The notes below the pieces were generated by a model, which was given only the letters and a program-made list of their open reading frames with translations, did no database searches and was not told the origin of the DNA. DNA of 64,000 nt. Source: Ktedonobacter racemifer DSM 44963. GTDB taxonomy: Bacteria; Chloroflexota; Ktedonobacteria; Ktedonobacterales; Ktedonobacteraceae. This document shows positions 16,252 through 24,481 of this stretch, in pieces. The translations under genes and the position numbers were made by a program. The stretch is from positions 248,001 to 312,000 of the forward strand of contig NZ_ADVG01000002.1 of the NCBI RefSeq assembly GCF_000178855.1. The letters run 5' to 3'. The stretch's first letter is position 1. The number at the start of each line of letters is the position of its first letter.

Positions 16252-17895
16252 TTACAAGTCCTCGCCGTAATTTTCCTCATCCTCTTCATAACTACTAAAA
16301 CTAGTGTGTGCTTTCTCATAGGTTGTTACGAGAGAAGGCTTGAGTTTAAAAGCTTTATCATAGTCCCCAATTGCTTGTTGCAGCTCTCCAATAGCATCAT
16401 AAATCTGAGCACGGGAAAAATAAGCATTGGCGAAAGAAGGATCGAGCTCTATAGCCCGGCTATAATCTTCTATGGCTTGCTCTATATTCCCGAGCTTAGC
16501 ATGAGATCCTCCCCGGTTGAAGTAAGTAATTGGATGAGAAGGGTTAAGTTTAATGGATTGGCTATAATCTACTATGGCTTGATATACAATGCCCAGCTTA
16601 TGATAGACATTGCCACGGTTATTGTAGATATCTGCTTTTAATGGTTCGAGCTTTATCGCCTGGTTATAGCTTATCAAAGCTTGCTCAAAATCTCCGATTT
16701 CTTGATAAGCAACAGCAAGATTATAGATGGCTCGAAAATAAGAGGGATTGAGTTCTATTGATTGACGATAATTTACAATAGCCAGTTGCCAATCACCAAG
16801 CTTTTCGTAAGCAACACCACGGTTATTGTAGATCTCTGCTTTTAATGGTTTGAGGTTGATAGCTTGGTTATAGCTTATCAAAGCTTGCTGATAATCTCCG
16901 ATTTCTTGATAAGCATCAGCAAGTTTATAGATGGCCCAAAAATAAGAGGGATTAAGTTCTATTGATCGACCATAATTTACAATGGCTAGCTGCAAATCAC
17001 CAAGCTTTTCGTAAGCAAGACCACAATTATAATATGCTATTGAATCAGAAGGATCAAGCTCTATGGCTTTTTTGAAGTTTGAGAGCGCTTTCTGAATATC
17101 TCCAGCTTCGGCATAATCAATACCAATGTTAACATAATTTATTGAAAAAGAATCTTCAACAAAAGAGTCACTCCCTTCTGTTTCCGCTGGTTTGCTAGAA
17201 GTTTTTTCAAGAGAAGGATCAAGTTTAATAGCTTGATTATAGTTCAAGAGACCTTGTTGGGAATCTCCAAGCTTGGTATAAATTTTTCCACGCAGATGAT
17301 AAGCCATAGCAAGAGAAGGATCGAGCTCTATGGCTTTGTTGCAGTTCGTAAGGGCCTGTTTGAGTTCATTCAGCTCAAAATAAGCAATACCACGATTACA
17401 ATAATATATTGCATCGGAAGGATCAAGCTCTATGGCTTTGTTATAGTTCCGAACCGCTTGTCGAGGATATCCAATCAATGCATAAGCATTACCTTGATAG
17501 TAGTAGAAGTCCGCGCAAGAAGGATCGAGTTTAATAGCCTGACTATAATTCGAAAAGGCCTGCAAGAAATCCTTTCGCTTAGCATAAATTTTTCCACGCA
17601 GATGATAAGCCATAGCAAGAGAAGGATCGAGCTCTATGGCTTTATCATAATTCACAAGCGCTTGCTGAAAATCTCCAAGCAGATCGTAACTAAGGGCACG
17701 ATTAAAGTAAGCGAAAATATGGGCAGGATCGAGCTCTATGGCTTTATCATAGTATAGAATGGCCTGTTCGAAGTTACTAAGCTTAATACAAACATTGCCA
17801 CGCATGTAGTAAGCATTAACAAGAGAAGGATCAAGTTCTATGGCTTTATCAGAGTATAGTTGGATCGTCCTGGTGCGCCTGGTCGTTCCCCTCAT
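16252..17895 (-). CDS. TPR-repeat protein, 5'-truncated by a rearrangement
   Basis: The 547-residue product has about fourteen 34-residue tetratricopeptide repeats (pattern AY..RG..Y..LGD..QAI..Y.KAIELDPS) in two blocks, with a short acidic insert after the sixth. Such proteins are scaffolds for protein contacts. The first repeat is only half present: TPR-like sequence begins at about 17861, and the codons before it (MRGTTRRTRT) come from the unrelated high-GC block on the right. The native N terminus is therefore lost and the present start may not be used. The gene is AT-rich compared with that block. Confidence 0.75.
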   Translation of the reverse strand: MRGTTRRTRTIQLYSDKAIELDPSLVNAYYMRGNVCIKLSNFEQAILYYDKAIELDPAHIFAYFNRALSYDLLGDFQQALVNYDKAIELDPSLAMAYHLRGKIYAKRKDFLQAFSNYSQAIKLDPSCADFYYYQGNAYALIGYPRQAVRNYNKAIELDPSDAIYYCNRGIAYFELNELKQALTNCNKAIELDPSLAMAYHLRGKIYTKLGDSQQGLLNYNQAIKLDPSLEKTSSKPAETEGSDSFVEDSFSINYVNIGIDYAEAGDIQKALSNFKKAIELDPSDSIAYYNCGLAYEKLGDLQLAIVNYGRSIELNPSYFWAIYKLADAYQEIGDYQQALISYNQAINLKPLKAEIYNNRGVAYEKLGDWQLAIVNYRQSIELNPSYFRAIYNLAVAYQEIGDFEQALISYNQAIKLEPLKADIYNNRGNVYHKLGIVYQAIVDYSQSIKLNPSHPITYFNRGGSHAKLGNIEQAIEDYSRAIELDPSFANAYFSRAQIYDAIGELQQAIGDYDKAFKLKPSLVTTYEKAHTSFSSYEEDEENYGEDL

Positions 17896-18562
17896 CTTCT
17901 TCCTCTCCTTTGGCTATGAGGACGGCCTCTTCATGACAGGATTTCGGGATTTCTCCTGGGAACGCTTCATCCTGATCATGTATGTGATTGGCTATGCGCT
18001 GGAGGGCTTGCGTGTGGCGATGGTGTACTCCATGAATTTCAGCAAGTCTGAAGAGCGCAAGAAGGCCTACAAGGCGCAGCTGATCATTTGGGCTGTGATG
18101 AGTCTGGGCTGTGGCGTTGCCCAGCTGGCGTCAGCCATCGTCATTCAGGCCCTTGGTGGCGATCAGTCAGTAGCAGGCGATAGCGCGATTGCCCAGGGCG
18201 CGAAGGCAATCATGGCAACCATTCCCTGGTTGGTTTATGCAGCTATCGCCATTCGCGTGGTCCTCTGTGCGGTCGCTGACTGGGCCTGTAGTGGGCACCT
18301 GCACAAGAAGAAAGAGACCATCGAGCAGAAAGTCGCGAAGATCACGACCAGGGCCACCAACCTCTCAACCGTCATCCAATCACAGATCAATGCCCAGTCG
18401 ATGATTGATAACGCAAGGCAATTTCAAGCGATGGTTCAGAACCAGCGCGAGGAGTTGCAGGAACTACGCGCCCAACAAAAGACGGTGTTCGATGTGGTCT
18501 TTCAGGCTGGCATGCGTCAAATCAATCGCGTCGCCGAGGAGATGCCTGAGGATGATGCATAG
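17840..18562 (+). CDS. Membrane protein with C-terminal coiled coil, 5'-truncated
   Basis: Real sequence appears to start at about 17861 (WIVLVRLVVPLIFFLSFGYE); the first codons of this frame are antisense TPR DNA. Three to four hydrophobic helices follow (to about residue 150), then a polar region KKKETIEQKVAKITTRATNL and a Gln-rich helical tail. It is followed at 20 bp by 18582 and then 19162, an operon of plasmid/ICE character with markedly higher GC than the TPR gene. Family unknown. The lost N terminus makes function doubtful. Confidence 0.6.
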   Translation: MALSEYSWIVLVRLVVPLIFFLSFGYEDGLFMTGFRDFSWERFILIMYVIGYALEGLRVAMVYSMNFSKSEERKKAYKAQLIIWAVMSLGCGVAQLASAIVIQALGGDQSVAGDSAIAQGAKAIMATIPWLVYAAIAIRVVLCAVADWACSGHLHKKKETIEQKVAKITTRATNLSTVIQSQINAQSMIDNARQFQAMVQNQREELQELRAQQKTVFDVVFQAGMRQINRVAEEMPEDDA

Positions 18563-18581
18563 GAAGTGAAGGTGAGCGCGC

Positions 18582-19160
18582 ATGCCGAAACGACGCTACT
18601 GCCAGTACACCCTTGAGGATACGCAACGGGCCATCCAGCACCAGCAGCGGCAACTAGGCGTGCGCATTCTTCCTGGCTCCGCCTCGAGCAACGGGCGGCG
18701 TATCCGCATCTACTCCGAGAAGCACCGGCGCGAACTGTGGGTCGTCATCCTGGCCCGCTCGTCTGATTGGTATACGTTTTGCTTGAACACCTATAACAGC
18801 GGCATGGAAGCGGCCGTAGTGGGAACTCACGACAGCTGCATCTCCGTTCCCGTCCTGGCCATGGATAGTCTGGAATGGTACGAGCCCTACAAGATACGCT
18901 TCGAGCAATCGCTTCCTCCCGCCAAAGATTTTCACCTTCCCGATAAACCTGATAAATTTGACCGGCTCCGGCGCGGCCACTATGGGCATTGCGTCTTTGT
19001 TGGAGCCCTCATTGTTGGCCGCAAGGAGGCCGTAGAGCGTTTAATGAAACTTCCCGAGCGCACGCGCTTTGACCTGGAAGCAGAAGTGAAACGCCTACGG
19101 CACCGGCGACCAGGTCGTCCCTTGAAGCTATGGGATAGCGAAGAAAAAGGAGAAGCTTAA
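18582..19160 (+). CDS. Hypothetical basic protein of a mobile-element operon
   Basis: The 192-residue product is rich in Arg and Lys at both ends (MPKRRYCQYTLEDTQRAIQH and RLRHRRPGRPLKLW, an AT-hook-like GRP). It starts after GAAGGTGAG and ends 1 bp before the excisionase-like gene. I do not recognise a domain. Its place beside a MerR/Xis-type protein suggests a role in maintenance or transfer of the element, which is inference only. Confidence 0.6.
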   Translation: MPKRRYCQYTLEDTQRAIQHQQRQLGVRILPGSASSNGRRIRIYSEKHRRELWVVILARSSDWYTFCLNTYNSGMEAAVVGTHDSCISVPVLAMDSLEWYEPYKIRFEQSLPPAKDFHLPDKPDKFDRLRRGHYGHCVFVGALIVGRKEAVERLMKLPERTRFDLEAEVKRLRHRRPGRPLKLWDSEEKGEA

Positions 19161-19161
19161 C

Positions 19162-19350
19162 ATGAGTAGCGAACTCTTAACCGTTTCTGAAGTCGCTCGT
19201 ATCCTGCGCGTCGATGATACCACCGTGCGCCGTTGGGTCAAGCAGGGCGCGCTAGAGGCGGTGGTCTTGCCGCATGTGAACGCCCGTCAGGCGTACAGAA
19301 TCAAGCGCGAAGCGCTTAATAAGGTTCTTTCCAGTAGCGCGGCCTCTTAG
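19162..19350 (+). CDS. Excisionase/MerR-type helix-turn-helix protein
   Basis: The 62-residue protein is a complete winged-helix DNA-binding unit of the excisionase family: LLTVSEVARILRVDDTTVRR then WVKQGALEAV and a basic wing with KREALNKVL. The ATG follows AAAGGAGAAGC. Such proteins steer integrase toward excision or act as small regulators. A terminator follows within 90 bp, making this the last gene of its operon. Confidence 0.78.
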   Translation: MSSELLTVSEVARILRVDDTTVRRWVKQGALEAVVLPHVNARQAYRIKREALNKVLSSSAAS

Positions 19351-19438
19351 CACAGCTCTTACAAAAAGACAAAAAAAGCGCGGTTCTCTGAGACCTGTTT
19401 AGCGACATGACAGAGATAGACCGCGCGTGTGAACCTTG

Positions 19439-19480
19439 AAGCCCACATGTTCAGAATAGTATAACATGTGGGCTTTCCTT
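19439..19480 (+). terminator. Intrinsic terminator after the excisionase-like gene
   Basis: AAGCCCACATGTT (19439-19451) pairs exactly with AACATGTGGGCTT (19463-19475), 13 bp with an 11-nt loop, then TCCTTT. Confidence 0.8.
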
Positions 19481-19505
19481 TGGGAAGGAGACCCACCATG
19501 CCTAC

Positions 19506-20814
19506 CCAGGGTTTCTCAAAAGTCTGGTGAGGGGTGAAAAAGAAGAGTCAATCCAGTAGAATGCATGACATCAAAAAACACAGCATTCAAGGAGTGACTC
19601 AGCATGGACTATACAACATTGCTGGAAGAAAACAAGGGGGAGCCCGTCTGCTCGTCGAGACAGATGCAATCCCTGTATCAGGTTTGTCACCATCTGAGAG
19701 ACGGAAGAAAAGCACGAGGAAGGCAATATGACCTCGCGGGGGTGCTGCTGGTGGTCGTCCTGGCAAAATTGGCGGGGATGAGCAGCCTGCTAGCAGCAAG
19801 TGAATGGGCAAAGGATCAGGAAAAGGTCATCCGCGCGAATGTGAACCTTTCCTGGAAACGGATGCCTTGTGCCAATACCTACAGCTACGTCCTGGCACGC
19901 TTAGACAGTCAACAGGTCAATGCTCATCTGGCCGCGTGGTTTGTGCGCCAGATGAGCCACCAGCGAGAAGGAGAGCCAGACGACCAGCACGTCCATCTGG
20001 CCATTGATGGCAAAGCGCTCAAAAGCACTGGGGAGCAGGCATATGGAGGAGAGCATCCCCAACAACATCTTCTGCATATTTATGAAGCAGAAACGGGTGT
20101 GGTCCTCCAGCAGATCCCCATTGGCTCTAAGACGAATGAGGTTGGCGCGCTCAAACCGTTTCTGACCGAGGTGACATGTAAAGGGCGAGTGATCACCGTT
20201 GATGCGGCGCAAAGCTATCACGAGATGACTCGGCTGGTGCGCACGAGCTGGAGGGGAGGTGATTCTCATCATCAAGGACAATACACCTGTTGCTCGCGCG
20301 GACCTCGAACTGTTTTTTGAAGACCCGCAAGCAGATCAGAGCACCTGGCAATCGTATACTCAGCTTGACAAGGGCCATGGTCGTCTGGAACGTCGCTCGA
20401 TTATGAGCAGTCCCGATCTCAATGGCTTGTTCTTCAAGGATTGGGGCGAGATTGGACAGGTCTTTCGCTTACAGCGCGAACGAACGATCAAAGGGAAGCA
20501 CAGTTGCGAGGTTCGCTACGGGTTAACAACGCTTTCTCTGAGGCATTGTCCTCCAGAACGTCTTCTGCACTACCTTCGAGCACACTGGAAGGTGGAGAAT
20601 CATCTCCACTGGCATCGAGATGCCACCCTTGGGGAGGACCGTTGCCGAGTCCGCTTCATTCCGGTGATGGAAATGCTGGCCGTGCTCAATAACGTGGTTC
20701 TTTCTCTCATGCACCTGCACCGGGTTTCCACCGTCGCTCGCCAGCTTCGTCGTTTTGCCTCTCATCCAGAGGAGGCTCTTGCTTGGTTGCTTCAGGACTT
20801 TTGAGAAACCCTGG
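19506..20814 (+). mobile_element. ISAs1-type insertion sequence
   Basis: Terminal inverted repeats CCAGGGTTTCTCAAAAGTC are exact at both ends (left 19506-19524, right ending 20814). The 1309-bp body encodes one transposase in two frames. The flanks (CATGCCTAC left, CGCTCCAC right) are not a target duplication, which suggests a deletion or recombination next to the element after insertion. The right end abuts the integrase remnant. Confidence 0.88.
19604..20804 (+). pseudogene. ISAs1-family transposase, frameshifted
   Basis: The first frame (19604-20320) carries the DDE_Tnp_1-associated N terminus and the catalytic strands HLAIDGKALKSTG and KGRVITVDAAQSYHEM. The second frame (starting by 20259) carries IIKDNTPVARADLELFF and the C-terminal helix HWKVENHLHWHRDATLGED with the Glu. 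Together they make a normal-length transposase of about 395 residues. The frame change near 20255 lies in the expected join (GG-D..LIIKDN), so a single indel has broken it. Programmed frameshifting is not usual for this family. Confidence 0.82.
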
Positions 20815-21341
20815 CGCTCCACTGGAACCAGGTTGACATTGAAAGAAAATTGTTGCGTATCGAATCGACCGTGAGCTATGACGAGACAGAGCGTATACTT
20901 TTCGAGTCAGACCCAAAGTCACGCACGAGCAATCGCACGCTCCCGCTTCCTAACCTTGCTATAGAGGCCCTGAGTACACATCACATCAATCAGATTGAAC
21001 AGCGTCTGGAATCAGCAAAGTGGGTAGAGAGTGACCTTATCTTCGCCAACCCACGCACGCGTTCAGGACACATGTGGGATAGCACAGTCAGAGCACACTT
21101 CTATAGATTTCTCACACAGGAATGCGACTTGCCCGCGAAGCGCGCCAATGGCATCGTGCCACACGACCTTCGCCACAATGTCGCCACGGCCTTGTTGGCC
21201 GCAGGCGTCCCGATGAAAACCGTCTCGGAAATGCTGGGACACTCCGACATCCGCGTCACAGTGAATATCTACGGTCATGTGACCGAGCGCATGGCAGAAG
21301 TGGCAAGCAATGAGATTGACAGGATCTATGGGCAAGGATAG
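20814..21341 (+). pseudogene. Tyrosine recombinase (integrase), C-terminal catalytic domain only
   Basis: In-frame sequence begins at the IS edge with ALHWNQVDIERKLLRIESTV and runs through the catalytic HDLRHNVATALL (H..R), LGHSDIRVTVNIYGH (H and the nucleophile Tyr). The first Arg motif and the N-terminal DNA-binding domain are absent, and no matching sequence lies left of the IS. A TTG at 20850 could start a 163-residue stub. Loss of the active-site Arg makes it inactive. Confidence 0.85.
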
Positions 21342-21358
21342 AGGAGAAAACCAACAAC

Positions 21359-21389
21359 GGGCCAGTGATATTCCTGGCCCTCTCTTTTT
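21359..21389 (+). terminator. Terminator after the integrase remnant
   Basis: GGGCCAG (21359-21365) pairs with CTGGCCC (21374-21380), followed by TCTCTTTTT. Confidence 0.75.
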
Positions 21390-21429
21390 GACCAAATTCG
21401 ACCCAAAAATGATGACTTTTTCGCCATAC

Positions 21430-21449
21430 TGCTGTCAACACTGCTGTGA
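21430..21449 (+). repeat. Paired TGCTGTCA/TGCTGTGA motif near the integrase end
   Basis: Two 8-mers with a 12-bp period follow the integrase stop by about 90 bp. The same arrangement occurs at 7430, 15081 and, inverted, at 25707 beside another integrase. They may be recombinase arm-binding sites. Confidence 0.5.
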
Positions 21450-21506
21450 ATTTGTTCATGCAACTGCATGAAGTGGCCTGTATAGCCAAGTGGGCATACA
21501 TATTTG

Positions 21507-21526
21507 TGTTATGCTGGAAGTAAGAA
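21507..21526 (+). repeat. 20-bp direct repeat, right copy (candidate att site)
   Basis: Identical to 7300-7319. It contains an extended -10 (TGTTATGCT) but here has no matching -35 at 17 bp. Confidence 0.6.
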
Positions 21527-21865
21527 GCAAAAGAACGCGGGTGTTCCGAGCGTTGTCCTCGCAATTTCACGCTCAGTAGGGAAGGCGTAGCCAGGGATGT
21601 CTGTTCTCTTGTTTCACCTCTCTTCTATGTGCCTGGTTGGTGAAGCGCTCTTGCACCTCCCCCAGGAACATGAATATTTCTTCACATACTTGCTGACATT
21701 GGGATGGAGTTGTGGTATGATAGGAGAGGCATGGATTAGACCTGCTGTGGGGATGCGGATGCAGCGGCGGAGGCTCCCCCCTCGGCTTACTTTTTTGTTA
21801 AGCCTCGCTTGAACCTGGTTAGGCAAGCGAATATACCCTCCAGAGAGAAGGAAGGAGGCGATTTC

Positions 21866-22081
21866 GTGGAAAACGCATTTCCTCGGTGTCGCAAATGTAG
21901 TGAAGGTGATCTGGTTCCGCTTTCGGATTTCGGTAGCCAGGGAGCTTCCATCGAGTACAAGGCATGGGTCTGCACCAACCCCTCCTGCTTGTACAATATA
22001 AAAATCCGTAACGGCGACATCATCATTAACGAACCTATCAGTGACGGCTCACTCCACTCATATCGTAGCGGTCGCCAATAG
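21866..22081 (+). CDS. Small zinc-finger protein
   Basis: A GTG at 21866 sits 7 nt after AAGGAGG and gives a 71-residue product with two Cys pairs (RCRKCSEGDL and WVCTNPSCLY), a rubredoxin-like zinc ribbon. No membrane helix is seen. A longer in-frame start at 21809 lacks a ribosome-binding site. The region 21527-21865 before it shows no other gene. Function is unknown. Confidence 0.65.
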   Translation: MENAFPRCRKCSEGDLVPLSDFGSQGASIEYKAWVCTNPSCLYNIKIRNGDIIINEPISDGSLHSYRSGRQ

Positions 22082-22145
22082 GGCTGAGATGTTGTTTCGC
22101 TTTGCACGTCTTTGGGTGGTTTCAACCACTCACTGACGTGTATTG

Positions 22146-22180
22146 CATTTTAGCAGGATTTCTCCTGCTAAAATGTTGTT
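22146..22180 (+). terminator. Intrinsic terminator before the ftsY operon
   Basis: CATTTTAGCAGGA (22146-22158) pairs exactly with TCCTGCTAAAATG (22163-22175) across a 4-nt loop, then TTGTT. Confidence 0.8.
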
Positions 22181-22206
22181 CTGCACGATGAGCATTTCCG
22201 GTCCTC

Positions 22207-22236
22207 TTGTCCTGTTCCGCGTCACAATGTTATACT
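22207..22236 (+). promoter_or_regulatory. Promoter of the ftsY-accD-accA operon
   Basis: TTGTCC, an 18-bp spacer, then TATACT with an extended -10 TG (TGTTATACT). It predicts a start near 22243 and a 240-nt untranslated leader. Confidence 0.6.
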
Positions 22237-22242
22237 CTGTGG

Positions 22243-22480
22243 GGACTGAAGTTCCCGCCGTAAGGCATTATGGCGTGGAGGTCGACTCCTAGAAGCTCTC
22301 GGGCACAACCGAGGGAGATATCGCTCTCTTTCGCTTCCCTGCTAAAGAGAGGGTCACTCACTTTTATCCAGGTGAGTCATAGTGATCTATTTTTTCTTCG
22401 CCTGGTAAAGGGACTGCTTTTATACATAACGCACTTATACGTTCAGCATAGAGAAGAGATACATAAGGAGTCAACACAAC
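22243..22480 (+). promoter_or_regulatory. Long structured 5' leader of ftsY
   Basis: The leader can form several local hairpins, among them GGAGGTCGACTCC (22276 area), CTCTCGG with CCGAGGGAG, and CTCTCTTT with AAAGAGAG around the 22330-22355 stretch. It has no ORF and does not carry the conserved SRP RNA apical sequence. It may be an attenuator or a small RNA. The pairings were read by eye. Confidence 0.4.
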
Positions 22481-23494
22481 GTGTTCAATCGCTTCTTTGG
22501 GCAGAAACCACAAGAAGAATCCGACGACAAGAATCAGGGTCCTGCTCAGGAACGAGCAGGAGATGCTCCTTCCCGTCCAGAACAACAATCACCACAACGC
22601 TTCGGCTTTCTTAACCGCACACGTCAACTCTTTAGTCGCATGAGTGAGGTCGTAGAGGAGACCGATCTGATCACGGATGAGATGTGGGACGATCTCGAAG
22701 AGTCGCTACTGGCCGCAGATGTCGGTCCCAGCACCACCATCTGGCTGATTGAACGCCTGCGCCAGCGTGCCGAAAATGAGCATATGCGCACCGGCGCCCA
22801 GGTGCAACGCGCCTTACGAGAAGAACTGGTCATGCTGCTTGGTGATCCCTCCCCACTACGCCTCTCGCAACGCTCTCCCCTGACAGTCATTCTTGTCATC
22901 GGGGTCAATGGCTCTGGGAAGACGACCTCCATTGCGAAAATGGCCCACCGTCTCTCGCGCGAAGGGCGCCAGGTCATACTGGCCGCGGCCGACACCTTCC
23001 GCGCCGCCGCGATTGATCAGCTCAAAGAATGGGGGCAGCGCATCTCCGTTCCCGTTATCAGTCAACAGCCAAACGCTGACCCGGGCGCGGTCGTCTATGA
23101 CGCCATCCAGGCCGCTCAATCGCGTGGCAGCGATGTCTTGATCGTTGATACCGCTGGTCGCTTGCATACTAAGTATAATCTTATGGAGGAGCTAAAAAAG
23201 ATCAACAAGGTCATCCAGAAGTTTATCCCCGATGGCCCACATGAGCTGCTCATTGTTATTGATGCGACGACCGGACAGAACGCGCTCTTGCAGGCGCGTA
23301 AGTTCGCGGAAGACATTGGCCTGACAGGCGTCATTATTAGCAAATTGGATAGCACCGCCAAGGGTGGGTTCGCGTTTGCCGTCGCTGACGACCTGGGTGT
23401 GCCCATTAAATTCATTGCGACAGGTGAGAAGGTCGAAAACTTGATTCCCTTTGATCCACAGAGCTTCGTTGCGGCTCTCTTCACACAAGAATAA
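22481..23494 (+). CDS. ftsY: Signal recognition particle receptor FtsY
   Basis: FtsY is the membrane-associated GTPase that receives ribosome-SRP complexes for co-translational insertion. The 337-residue protein has a short charged N-terminal A region, the four-helix N domain (SRMSEVVEETDLITDEMWDD), and the G domain: G1 GVNGSGKTTS, G2 DTFRAAAIDQL, G3 DTAGR, G4 SKLDSTAKGG, G5 ATGEK. GTG start at 22481 after AAGGAGT. FtsY is shorter than in E. coli because the acidic A domain is reduced. accD follows at 15 bp. Confidence 0.97.
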   Translation: MFNRFFGQKPQEESDDKNQGPAQERAGDAPSRPEQQSPQRFGFLNRTRQLFSRMSEVVEETDLITDEMWDDLEESLLAADVGPSTTIWLIERLRQRAENEHMRTGAQVQRALREELVMLLGDPSPLRLSQRSPLTVILVIGVNGSGKTTSIAKMAHRLSREGRQVILAAADTFRAAAIDQLKEWGQRISVPVISQQPNADPGAVVYDAIQAAQSRGSDVLIVDTAGRLHTKYNLMEELKKINKVIQKFIPDGPHELLIVIDATTGQNALLQARKFAEDIGLTGVIISKLDSTAKGGFAFAVADDLGVPIKFIATGEKVENLIPFDPQSFVAALFTQE

Positions 23495-23509
23495 CCAGGA
23501 GGACCTAGT

Positions 23510-24397
23510 ATGGTGAAAGAAGCGGCTGCTCCATCGAACAGTTCCACCTTCTCGGCAGCACGCGCGCAGTCTTCGCTCACTGCGATGGGCAATATTGTTG
23601 TCAAATGCCCAAAATGCAAAGAGATTTTATATGGACGCGACTGGGAGAAGAATCAAAAAGTCTGCTCACGCTGTAACCATCATTTTCGCTTGACGGCACG
23701 CGAACGCATTACGCTGCTCGTCGATTCCAATAGCTTTGAAGAGACGGATGCCACCATGATTCCAGGCGATCCGCTCAAATTCACCGCCCGTCCCGCCAAT
23801 ATGGCCAATCAGCCTGACTACGCCAATAAGCTCATCGAGGAACGGCAGAAAGCCGGCCAGAATGAGGCGGTCGTCAGCGGTATTGCCACCGTTGATGGCC
23901 AGTCCCTGGCCCTGGCCGTGATGGACTTCCACTTCATGGGTGGCAGCATGGGATCCGTCGTTGGAGAGAAGATTACGCGCACGATTGAGCTGGCTATTGA
24001 GCGCCAACTACCAGTGCTGGTCGTCTCCACCTCGGGCGGCGCTCGCATGCAGGAAGGCATCTTCTCCCTCATGCAAATGGCCAAAACCTCGGCCGCACTC
24101 GCCAAGCTTGGTGAGGCTGGACTCCCTTATTTTAGCCTGCTTACCGATCCCACCACAGGCGGCGTCTCAGCCAGCTTTGCCTTCCTGGGCGATGTGATCC
24201 TGGCCGAACCCGGTGCGCTTGTCTGTTTCACCGGCCCTCGTGTAATTGAAGGCTTTATGCACATTAAGCTGCCCGAAGGAACCATCAATTCCAACTTTGC
24301 CCTGGAACACGGCATGATCGACACGGTTGTTCACCGCCACGAACTACGCCAGACGCTCTCGCGCCTACTCACCATGTATGCGCCCTCGACCAAATAG
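23510..24397 (+). CDS. accD: Acetyl-CoA carboxylase carboxyltransferase subunit beta
   Basis: AccD pairs with AccA to transfer carboxyl from biotin to acetyl-CoA, giving malonyl-CoA for fatty acid synthesis. The 295-residue protein has the N-terminal zinc finger (VKCPKCKEILYGRDW and VCSRCNHHF, four Cys) and the crotonase-like carboxyltransferase core with SGGARMQEGIFSLMQMAKTS, GGVSASFAFLGDVILAEPGA and FTGPRVIEGFM. It starts after CAGGAGG and is clustered with ftsY and accA. The chain is of normal length. Confidence 0.97.
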   Translation: MVKEAAAPSNSSTFSAARAQSSLTAMGNIVVKCPKCKEILYGRDWEKNQKVCSRCNHHFRLTARERITLLVDSNSFEETDATMIPGDPLKFTARPANMANQPDYANKLIEERQKAGQNEAVVSGIATVDGQSLALAVMDFHFMGGSMGSVVGEKITRTIELAIERQLPVLVVSTSGGARMQEGIFSLMQMAKTSAALAKLGEAGLPYFSLLTDPTTGGVSASFAFLGDVILAEPGALVCFTGPRVIEGFMHIKLPEGTINSNFALEHGMIDTVVHRHELRQTLSRLLTMYAPSTK

Positions 24398-24481
24398 AAA
24401 AAGGGAGTCTGCTTGCTTCCATCTTGTGTTCTGGTGTCTCATTTAGATAGAGGATTAGCCAAGTAGAGGAAGATACATACG

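Larger units (their letters stand above)
7300..21526. mobile_element. Putative integrated genomic island
   Basis: The interval is bounded by a perfect 20-bp direct repeat (7300-7319 and 21507-21526). A tyrosine-integrase remnant lies beside the right repeat and points at it, as expected for an int gene next to its attachment site. Inside are typical accessory genes (WD40, McrBC, TPR, excisionase-like, IS). The island cannot self-integrate now because the integrase has lost its N-terminal half. The alternative is that the repeat is only a shared promoter element. Confidence 0.5.

Noticed and set aside
16300-17860. Repeats with a period of about 102 bp
   Set aside because: These are the 34-codon TPR units, not a CRISPR or satellite.
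22243-22480. Possible SRP (4.5S) RNA upstream of ftsY
   Set aside because: The conserved apical GGUCAGGnCCGGAAGG-type sequence is absent. Only generic hairpins are seen.
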